This document shows positions 7,755 to 11,907 of a stretch of DNA of 11,907 nt, piece after piece (position 1 is the first letter of the stretch; each line of letters starts with the position of its first letter). This stretch comes from UBA9414 sp958446945. Its GTDB lineage: Bacteria > Bacillota > Clostridia > Lachnospirales > Lachnospiraceae. The notes under the pieces were generated by a model. That model saw only the letters and a list, made by a program, of their open reading frames with translations. It did no database searches and was not told the DNA's origin. The stretch is from assembly GCA_958446945.1 (NCBI GenBank), contig CAUCYJ010000073.1, positions 1 through 11,907 on the forward strand, written 5' to 3'. Both the position numbers and the translations under genes were made by a program.

Positions 7755-8292
7755 TTACGTAGATAGAAGATTTTCCCGGATTATATTTTCCAATGTCTCC
7801 GCCGAATGTTGCAGCGCTTCTTCCTCCTGGCTGTTCAAACTGATCGGCACTGTTCCTTCTATACCATCTTTTCCGACAATTGCAGGCATACTGAGAGCAA
7901 TACCTGAAATTCCGTGATTGTCGTGTTGTATGCTCGATACCGGCAAAATCGTTTTTTCATCACGCACGATTGCCTCACAGATTCTTCGCACAGACATGGC
8001 AATGCCATAATATGTTGCCCCCTTCTTCTCTATAATATGGTAAGCGCTGTTTTTCACACCTTCCCCAATCTCTCTCATCGCTTCTTCATGACTCGTGTGC
8101 CCATTCAGTTCACAGAAATTCCGAAGCGGGATTCCCGATATATTCGCGCTGCTCCACGCCGCAATTTCACTGTCTCCATGCTCCCCGATAATAAATGCAT
8201 GAACAGAACGGCTATCCACATGCAAATGCCGATGCTGCGCCGACAAATCCGCAACCGATAATTGCAGCTTTTCTGCTATTTATCTCTGCCAT
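7755..8292 (-). pseudogene. ldh: L-lactate dehydrogenase with internal out-of-frame deletion
   Basis: The gene begins at ATG 8292 behind a strong GGGGAGGTGG site and encodes MAEINSRKAAIIGCGFVGAA, the Rossmann nucleotide-binding start of L-LDH (GxGxxG). About 24 codons in, the frame runs into TAG. In another frame (open from TTG at 8246 to the stop at 7755) the C-terminal half resumes at HVDSRSVHAFIIGEHGDSE, containing the catalytic His of the EHGD motif, and continues to a normal C-terminus. From knowledge of the family about 140 residues are missing, including the DTAR segment with essential Asp and Arg. The join lies in GCATTTGCA (8221-8229), which plausibly existed in both flanks. The frame from 8246 could still be translated (163 residues), but it lacks the cofactor domain and should not be an active dehydrogenase. 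Confidence 0.88.
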
Positions 8293-8394
8293 AATCCACC
8301 TCCCCAAAATAAAAAGCATCATCTGATTAGCTCATTCTGGCACAATCGTCCGGTGCTTCTTCTCCTATATTATCTGCATAAATCTATAAAATAT

Positions 8395-8412
8395 ATGTGT
8401 GTTCATTCACAA
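8395..8412. promoter_or_regulatory. Possible degenerate Rex (redox) operator upstream of ldh
   Basis: On the minus strand the site reads TTGTGAATGAACACACA, an imperfect match to the Rex consensus TTGTGAA-N4-TTCACAA: the left half matches fully, the right half only at CACA. Rex commonly represses fermentation genes such as ldh in Gram-positive bacteria. It lies about 100 bp before the ldh ATG. Weak evidence. Confidence 0.25.
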
Positions 8413-8469
8413 ACATTTCGGATACTGCCGATGTTAACACCAGACTTGATATGAGCAGGCTTCCCGCTG

Positions 8470-8616
8470 TCAAACATGCAGCAACGCTTCTTCATGGCTC
8501 TTTACAACTTCTTCCAGACCCCAGAGCTCTATTACCCGATCAATTTCTGCAAAACCCTCACGAAAGACCCTCAAAAAGTTTGGCAACCCATCACGAAGTT
8601 TGATTATCCAAATTTT
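8470..8616 (-). pseudogene. Unidentified coding remnant (48 codons, no start)
   Basis: An open minus-strand frame ending in TGA at 8470, bounded upstream by TGA at 8617-8619, with no ATG. Its translation (for example FREGFAEIDRVIELWGLEEV) looks like genuine amphipathic protein and not random AT-rich translation, but I do not recognise the family. It could be the 3' end of a gene whose body was deleted. Confidence 0.3.
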
Positions 8617-8630
8617 TCAAGTAGGTTTTT

Positions 8631-8668
8631 CGCAAAAGAAAAGAGGTGTCGCAATTTGCTAACACCTC
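8631..8668 (-). terminator. Rho-independent terminator downstream of the AbiE-like cassette
   Basis: On the minus strand GAGGTGT (8668-8662) pairs with ACACCTC (8649-8643), with a 12-base loop, followed directly by TTTTCTTTT. It is about 145 bases after the nucleotidyltransferase stop and is the first good terminator for that two-gene unit. Confidence 0.65.
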
Positions 8669-8730
8669 AGTATCTTTCAATATTTTCATTGAAAATTACA
8701 ACCTATAAAGGCTTTTTTGTTCAATAAATT

Positions 8731-8826
8731 TTATCCTGCAATATATAAATCTTCAATAATAGCCGCATGGATTTTGGATTCACTGAGTCCAAAATCTTTA
8801 AGAACACTTGTACTATATATTATCCT
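8731..8826 (-). pseudogene. Short open frame at the tail of the nucleotidyltransferase gene
   Basis: 31 sense codons and a TAA, overlapping the last 14 bases of the nucleotidyltransferase gene in another frame, with no usable start codon. The translation (VLKDFGLSESKIHAAIIEDL and so on) reads like the C-terminal end of a real protein. It may be what is left of a further gene, or an original longer tail now out of frame. It also contains a hairpin: GATTTTGGA (8770-8778) against TCCAAAATC (8788-8796), extendable by three pairs including one G-U. Family unknown. Confidence 0.3.
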
Positions 8827-9580
8827 TCAACCCATAACACTGGTACAACATATCTGTCATTTTCTGCTTATCTGTTTCTCTTATACCCAAGGACTTTAAA
8901 TCCACTGTTTCATCAGCTATTTCAGATAAGAACTTTTTCATATCCTCTGCTATTTCCGGACTGAGAACTTGCCTTGTATTGGCTGTGATTAACTGTGCTA
9001 ATCGGAACACATCGTTTTTATGTTTCTTTATATTTTTTCTATCAACCTGCTCTCCATTCAGCTTGCGTTCCTTTAAATCCAACCATGCTTTCGCCTTAAA
9101 TGGTATCAGACAAGTCGGACTTAATACCGGAATGCCATCAACTATCATTTGTCCGGTTTTTAGCAATTCATAATACGCTTCATTTAAAAGGATTGCCGAC
9201 AAACTGGAGATTTCATCATCTATCGGAAGCGGTGTGAGAACTGCATCATCTTCCAATATAATAAAATCCGGATTTCTGGAAAATATCTCTATCATATATG
9301 GATATTCTTTACTTTTCGGAGATGTGAAAAGATAAAACTGTGCATTTCCGGTGCTTTTATTCAAATGCTCATATCCTGCTTCTGTGACATACTCCCAAAA
9401 CTGCCTGCCAAACTCCGCTGTTATGGATTCAACAATCAATACAATATCTACATCTTTTGTAGCACGAAACGGTAATTCTTCGTTTTCCATAATCAAATCG
9501 CAAGCTGTCCCACAGATGATGACATATTGATTTTCAAAACCCTGAAATCTTTCCTTAAATTTTGTAAATCCGCTGACCAT
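8813..9580 (-). CDS. AbiEii-like nucleotidyltransferase, putative toxin of a two-gene cassette
   Basis: A 255-residue protein with the layout of a DNA-polymerase-beta-type nucleotidyltransferase. The first motif is CGTACDL (23-29), the metal-binding pair lies in TKDVDIV (Asp43, Asp45), and a third acidic residue is likely Glu98 in MIEIFSR. A later conserved block, FKAKAWLDLKER (161-172) and KKHKNDVFRL (185-194), resembles the Lys/Asp motifs of the AbiEii/AbiGii toxin family. Members characterised elsewhere transfer nucleotides to RNA, including tRNA, and arrest growth; activity here is inferred. The first glycine of the usual GG(S/T) motif is Cys23, a mild oddity. The ATG overlaps the stop of the upstream gene by one base (TAATG), with AGGAG 5-6 bases before, so the two proteins should be translated together, in the antitoxin-then-toxin order typical of AbiE. 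Confidence 0.75.
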   Translation of the reverse strand: MVSGFTKFKERFQGFENQYVIICGTACDLIMENEELPFRATKDVDIVLIVESITAEFGRQFWEYVTEAGYEHLNKSTGNAQFYLFTSPKSKEYPYMIEIFSRNPDFIILEDDAVLTPLPIDDEISSLSAILLNEAYYELLKTGQMIVDGIPVLSPTCLIPFKAKAWLDLKERKLNGEQVDRKNIKKHKNDVFRLAQLITANTRQVLSPEIAEDMKKFLSEIADETVDLKSLGIRETDKQKMTDMLYQCYGLKDNI

Positions 9581-10512
9581 TACTCCTGCAACCTTCTTTC
9601 CTGCAATTCATCTACTGCTTCTTCAATTCTTTCATCGTTTGTATCTCCAAAAGATAAAACAACGGAAATATCATCAGCACTGTTATCCTCTGAAAATTGT
9701 TTCGGGCTGTATGCCCATAATTCAAGTCTTACCTGCTTATCCGGGTCTATCAATTCATCGGTTAGCAAGGTTTTATCATAATCTTTCTCACTAATTGCAT
9801 AGGTAGCAACTCGGCTTGGATTTAACATTGTTTTTTCAGAAAGTGCCGTTTCCCCTGCAAAGACCATATTTTCCGTAACTTGCGTCTTATCTATATATCC
9901 TGCTTTGCGGACAGGAGTCGTCAAATATACTTTTGCTTTTTCAAATAATTCATCTCGCTTATATTTTGACTCAATAAACTTGTTGACACCGTCTTTTGCT
10001 ACCAAAAACAAATCCGTCGTTTCCAACTGCTTTACTGCTCTGGTCAAGGTCATTGCTGTAAATGGAAGCACTTTTCCGGCTTCTGAAATATACAATCGTT
10101 TTTTCTTACTATACAGATAAAACAAAAACAACTGCTGCGTGGAATAAACAAACTTACCCCTTAATTTTTTGGGGTCTTTCTCATCAGAAAGCATTGTTCC
10201 GATGAAAGGAAGAAAGACCTGCTTATCAGTAATAAACGGTATATTATTTTCTATAAGGCTTTTTCTTCGATAATTTGATACCGTTGCAAGTTCAAATACA
10301 ACTGGTACATTATCAATCTGCTGTATTTTTGTAATTTGCTTTTTCAGTGCCGGAAGTGTTGCAAGCTCTTCTGTCGGAATAAGCATTATGCAACGTTTGT
10401 TTCCAATATATGCTGTTTGAAAATCATAACTTCCAGCGATATAAACAGGTAAAGAATCCTGATGTTTCCATGCTTCACATTTTATAGAAATCCCGAATAC
10501 GCTTGTAAGCAT
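9580..10512 (-). CDS. Winged-helix AbiEi-like protein, putative antitoxin/repressor partner
   Basis: Likely DNA-binding partner of the downstream nucleotidyltransferase. Counting from the first possible ATG (10521), residues 20-115 form an alpha/beta domain with VPVVFELATVSNYRRKSLIE and IPFITDKQVFLPFIG. Residues 125-200 look like a winged helix (QLFLFYLYS...ISEAGKVLPFTAMTLTRAVKQLE), and 220-313 carry GETALSEKTML, reminiscent of the AbiEi C-terminal region, ending in an acidic tail. I chose the ATG at 10512: AAGGAG (10528-10523) is 10 bases from it but only 1 base from the ATG at 10521. In AbiE systems the first protein represses its own promoter and counters the toxin by the type IV mode, without direct binding. 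Whether this divergent form does the same is inference. The N-terminal domain has no assigned function here; a MarR-like regulator is the alternative reading. Confidence 0.7.
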   Translation of the reverse strand: MLTSVFGISIKCEAWKHQDSLPVYIAGSYDFQTAYIGNKRCIMLIPTEELATLPALKKQITKIQQIDNVPVVFELATVSNYRRKSLIENNIPFITDKQVFLPFIGTMLSDEKDPKKLRGKFVYSTQQLFLFYLYSKKKRLYISEAGKVLPFTAMTLTRAVKQLETTDLFLVAKDGVNKFIESKYKRDELFEKAKVYLTTPVRKAGYIDKTQVTENMVFAGETALSEKTMLNPSRVATYAISEKDYDKTLLTDELIDPDKQVRLELWAYSPKQFSEDNSADDISVVLSFGDTNDERIEEAVDELQERRLQE

Positions 10513-10545
10513 ATTTCTCATTCTCCTTTTAACTCAATTTATTTC

Positions 10546-10574
10546 ATTTTAACTTAATCAATGTTAAAAGTCAA
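10546..10574 (-). promoter_or_regulatory. Promoter of the AbiE-like cassette
   Basis: -35 TTGACT (10574-10569), 17-bp spacer, -10 TAAAAT (10551-10546), each one mismatch from consensus. The predicted start is near 10540, giving a leader of about 28 bases to the ATG at 10512, with AAGGAG at 10528-10523. Confidence 0.75.
10547..10569. promoter_or_regulatory. Inverted repeat within the cassette promoter (candidate autorepressor operator)
   Basis: TTTTAAC (10547-10553) and GTTAAAA (10563-10569) form a perfect 7-bp inverted repeat with a 9-bp spacer, filling the gap between -35 and -10. Further GAGTTAAAA and AACTTAAAA copies flank it. AbiEi-type antitoxins are known to bind inverted repeats at their promoter, so this is the natural operator. 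Confidence 0.5.
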
Positions 10575-10630
10575 GTTTTTAAGTTATTTTGAATTTATGC
10601 AGACAATCTGCACAAACTTCTTTCATAAGC

Positions 10631-10659
10631 AAATTTTCCACTCATCGAGTGGAAATTTT
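10631..10659 (-). terminator. Hairpin at the end of the truncated zinc-ribbon gene
   Basis: TTTCCACTC (10635-10643) pairs with GAGTGGAAA (10647-10655) across a 3-base loop, extended by three A-T pairs after one mismatch. It begins at the stop codon of the zinc-ribbon gene. The following T run is poor, so it may be a weak terminator or a scar at a rearrangement junction. Confidence 0.45.
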
Positions 10660-10909
10660 ACAATAGCGGCTCTAATGTCGCCAAATCGTTAATACCTGCA
10701 ATCACTCTCGCACCGGAGCATATCGGGCATTTTTCTCCATTAAAACGAGCCTTAACGCTTGTCTGCCATTCGTGACCGCAAGCACCTCTCCACCATACTT
10801 TTTTATTTGAACCGAAAGTAATCTCATCAGGTTTAAGCGGTAAGTTCTTCTCTGACCACTCAGGAACAAGTTCCGGGCGTACTTCTGCTAAACTGTTATT
10901 CATAGCCAA
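10658..10909 (-). CDS. Truncated zinc-ribbon (treble-clef) protein
   Basis: An 83-residue protein with one copy of a repeat seen in multi-repeat treble-clef/zinc-ribbon proteins: PELVPEWSEKNLPL, a W-W pair (39-40), ACGHEWQ with Cys44 and His46, and CPIC with Cys61 and Cys64 as likely zinc ligands, ending in the linker GINDLATLEPLL. In longer relatives that linker leads into the next repeat; here the frame stops straight after it, where a hairpin begins, so the gene appears truncated. Function of the family is not established; such proteins are common on integrative elements of gut Clostridia and some are fused to nuclease-like domains. The start is ambiguous: TTG at 10909 lies 7 bases from AAGGAGG, while ATG at 10903 lies 7 bases from a weaker GAGG. 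Confidence 0.7.
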   Translation of the reverse strand: MAMNNSLAEVRPELVPEWSEKNLPLKPDEITFGSNKKVWWRGACGHEWQTSVKARFNGEKCPICSGARVIAGINDLATLEPLL

Positions 10910-10984
10910 ACCTCAACCTCCTTGTGCTTAGAGTATATGAAGTTTTAGCTTTATCTTGTAGTTTGCGAATATCCGTATAAATAG

Positions 10985-11022
10985 AAAAAAAACTTTGAGA
11001 AAAGGATTTCTCCTCTCTCAAA
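10985..11022 (-). terminator. Strong rho-independent terminator
   Basis: On the minus strand an 11-bp stem (including two G-U pairs) is built from TTTGAGAGAGG (11022-11012) and CTTTTCTCAAA (11004-10994), with a 7-base loop, followed by G and eight T. It lies 30 bases after the stop of the remnant frame at 11052, as if that frame once had its own terminator. It also insulates the zinc-ribbon gene. Confidence 0.8.
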
Positions 11023-11051
11023 AGGCAAGGTAACATTATTGATTTATCAGT

Positions 11052-11186
11052 TTAAAGATATCCTCTTTCTTTCACTAATTTATTCCAATATCTTGCAGTA
11101 TCATATTTAGATTTAAAATAGAACTTTTTACAGCTCTTCCATATTTTAAAATGGGCAATCCCGATTGGAATTGCCCACTCATTGTA
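11052..11186 (-). pseudogene. Unidentified coding remnant (44 codons, no start)
   Basis: An open minus-strand frame between TAG (11187-11189) and TAA (11052-11054). Its translation includes WAIPIGIAHFKIWKSCKKFY and YDTARYWNKLVKERGYL, which looks like the end of a real basic protein. It has no ATG, and its stop is followed at normal distance by a strong terminator. I do not recognise the family. The hairpin at 11176-11153 falls inside it, so either the hairpin or the coding reading may be coincidental. Confidence 0.35.
11153..11176 (-). terminator. Hairpin, candidate terminator for the tRNA-binding-domain gene
   Basis: On the minus strand a 10-bp stem (one G-U) pairs GGGCAATTCC with GGGATTGCCC around the loop AATC, followed by ATTTTAAAAT. 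The plus-strand form has a C-A mismatch at the wobble position, favouring action on minus-strand transcripts. It is about 150 bases past the stop of the upstream gene, and the T run is short. Confidence 0.5.
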
Positions 11187-11224
11187 CTAATTATGCGATT
11201 TTTTCTTGCTTGCACCGATTTCTG

Positions 11225-11250
11225 CATCAATTGATGTAAGTTTGATGTAA
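11225..11250. repeat. Short TTGATGTAA repeats with overlapping palindrome
   Basis: TTGATGTAA occurs at 11231-11239 and again at 11242-11250 (11-bp period, about one helical turn). The first copy overlaps the perfect 12-bp palindrome CATCAATTGATG (11225-11236). The arrangement resembles binding sites for a DNA-binding protein, but no partner gene is evident. Confidence 0.4.
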
Positions 11251-11326
11251 ATCGCTGTTTTTTTAGTTTTTTATCAAATGAAGTACGTCCCGTCTATTTG
11301 GTAAAACGGTACATCTTTACATCATC

Positions 11327-11851
11327 TTAATACAACTTCGCTCCTGCCGGAATCTTGTCATCCAGGATCAGAACATTCAGTCCTTCTCTTCCTTCTACAA
11401 GGTGTGTAGCGGAGATGATCATACCGCAGGAATCAATTCCCATCATCTTACGCGGTGGGAGGTTTGTGATTGCAAGCAATGTCTTTCCAACTAATTCTTC
11501 CGGCTCATAGTAATCGTGAATACCGCTTAAAATCACACGGTCTGTGCCTGAACCATCGTCGAGAAGGAACTTCAGAAGTTTCTTACTCTTCGGAACTGCT
11601 TCACATTCTTTTACTTTTACAGCACGGAAATCTGATTTGCTGAATGTATCGAAATCAACCATATCTTCAAATAATGGTTCTACTTCTACATTAGAGAAAT
11701 CAATCTCTACTTTTGCCGGAGCTGCCTCTTCTGCAGCTGCTGCTTTTGTTTCTTCTGCCTTTACAGCTGTCTCTGCTGAAGCTTTCTGTGCAGCATTGTT
11801 AGCTTCATTCTTAGCAGCGCCCTGTGACTTCATTGTCGGGAAAGATTTCAC
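11327..11851 (-). CDS. C-terminal tRNA-binding domain of methionyl-tRNA synthetase type (fragment or stand-alone)
   Basis: Residues about 68-174 form an EMAP-II/Trbp111-like OB-fold tRNA-binding domain: DFRAVKVKECEAVPKSKKLLKF, VILSGI (106-111), YYEPEELVGKTLL (114-126), NLPPRKMMGI (130-139) and SCGMIISA (141-148), the usual C-terminal appendage of bacterial MetG, which helps tRNA binding and dimerisation. Residues 10-47 are an Ala/Glu/Lys-rich linker. The catalytic and anticodon domains are absent: upstream the frame is open only to TGA at 11879-11881, and no Shine-Dalgarno precedes the GTG at 11851 or the ATG at 11833. Either metG is broken just at the window edge, this is a duplicated 3' fragment left by a rearrangement, or it is a separate tRNA-binding protein with a poor start. 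The start given is the first possible one after the stop. Confidence 0.65.
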   Translation of the reverse strand: MKSFPTMKSQGAAKNEANNAAQKASAETAVKAEETKAAAAEEAAPAKVEIDFSNVEVEPLFEDMVDFDTFSKSDFRAVKVKECEAVPKSKKLLKFLLDDGSGTDRVILSGIHDYYEPEELVGKTLLAITNLPPRKMMGIDSCGMIISATHLVEGREGLNVLILDDKIPAGAKLY

Positions 11852-11907
11852 ATTTTCTTCATGATTCTTCGGGATGCGTCACTGTACTATATTTTCTAAA
11901 TTTATAA

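Larger units (their letters stand above)
8293..8812. other. 520-bp gene-poor stretch with coding remnants and a terminator
   Basis: No complete gene was found. The part next to the LDH start (8293-8412) is its leader, with a possible Rex-like operator. Further right are two open minus-strand frames without start codons (8616-8470 and 8826-8731), a rho-independent terminator (8668-8631), a small hairpin TTTCAAT/ATTGAAA (8675-8694) and a 12-bp-stem hairpin (8767-8799 region). The mix looks like debris between the LDH pseudogene and the cassette to the right. Confidence 0.6.
10910..11326. other. 417-bp gene-poor stretch with remnant, terminators and short repeats
   Basis: No complete gene was found. 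From left to right it holds the zinc-ribbon gene leader with a possible TATACT -10 on the minus strand, a strong minus-strand terminator (11022-10985), an unidentified minus-strand coding remnant (11186-11052), a second minus-strand hairpin (11176-11153) and TTGATGTAA repeats (11225-11250). This is typical of a junction between core and accessory DNA. Confidence 0.6.

Noticed and set aside
7914..8261. 115-codon plus-strand frame opposite the LDH fragment
   Set aside because: Antisense to well-conserved LDH sequence; no ribosome site or domain seen.
8476..8727. 83-codon plus-strand frame in the gene-poor stretch
   Set aside because: No Shine-Dalgarno and a low-information, Phe/Thr-rich translation; it crosses the minus-strand terminator. 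The minus-strand remnant there looks slightly more protein-like.
10620..11050. Hairpins near the zinc-ribbon gene as transposon inverted repeats
   Set aside because: The stems are local hairpins with loops of a few bases and, in one case, a T run; no matching distant copy or target duplication was found by eye.
11190..11300. Minus-strand frame containing KKTAIYIKLTS, reminiscent of a serine-recombinase start
   Set aside because: Too short, bounded by stops on both sides, and the resemblance is only a few residues.
11544..11864. 106-codon plus-strand frame opposite the tRNA-binding domain
   Set aside because: Ser/Ala-rich antisense image of the Ala/Glu linker and OB fold; not a gene.

Overview
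The window looks like a low-GC, anaerobic gut-type Firmicute, most likely a member of the Lachnospiraceae. This rests on the AT-rich coding style, strong AGGAGG ribosome binding sites, an LplA/LplB/YtcP-type sugar ABC transporter without its own ATPase, and an L-lactate dehydrogenase remnant of clostridial type. No rRNA, tRNA, CRISPR array or intact insertion sequence was seen.

Left half (1-7330): a complete beta-fructoside utilisation locus. Five genes read leftwards with 3-15 bp gaps: two ABC permeases (5981-5043, 5031-4135), a lipoprotein solute-binding protein (4125-2428), a cytoplasmic GH32 beta-fructosidase (2424-958) and a PfkB-family fructokinase (942 to the window edge). A divergent LacI-family regulator (6206-7234) sits on the other side of a 224-bp control region. 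That region holds two recognisable promoters and two paired TAACCGGTTA-type operators, one just downstream of the operon promoter and one between the two promoters. A CcpA (cre)-like palindrome lies early in the first operon gene. The inferred pathway is ABC import of unphosphorylated sucrose or short fructo-oligosaccharide, cytoplasmic hydrolysis to glucose and fructose, and phosphorylation of fructose to fructose-6-phosphate. The energising ATPase must be encoded elsewhere (MsmK-type sharing).

Right half (7330-11907): an accessory, decaying region, all on the minus strand. It has an orphan RelB/DinJ antitoxin (7709-7410) and an L-lactate dehydrogenase pseudogene (8292-7755) whose middle third is missing at an apparent 9-bp microhomology. 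Next come a 520-bp stretch with coding remnants and a terminator, then a two-gene cassette (10512-9580, 9580-8813) joined by a TAATG overlap. The cassette has a winged-helix AbiEi-like protein followed by an AbiEii-like nucleotidyltransferase, behind a promoter with an embedded inverted repeat. It is the best candidate here for a little-described toxin-antitoxin or phage-defence system. To its right are a one-repeat, truncated zinc-ribbon (treble-clef) protein, a 417-bp stretch with a coding remnant, terminators and short repeats, and a C-terminal tRNA-binding (EMAP/Trbp111-like) domain resembling the tail of methionyl-tRNA synthetase, cut off upstream by an in-frame stop. The density of broken genes suggests an insertion/deletion hotspot.
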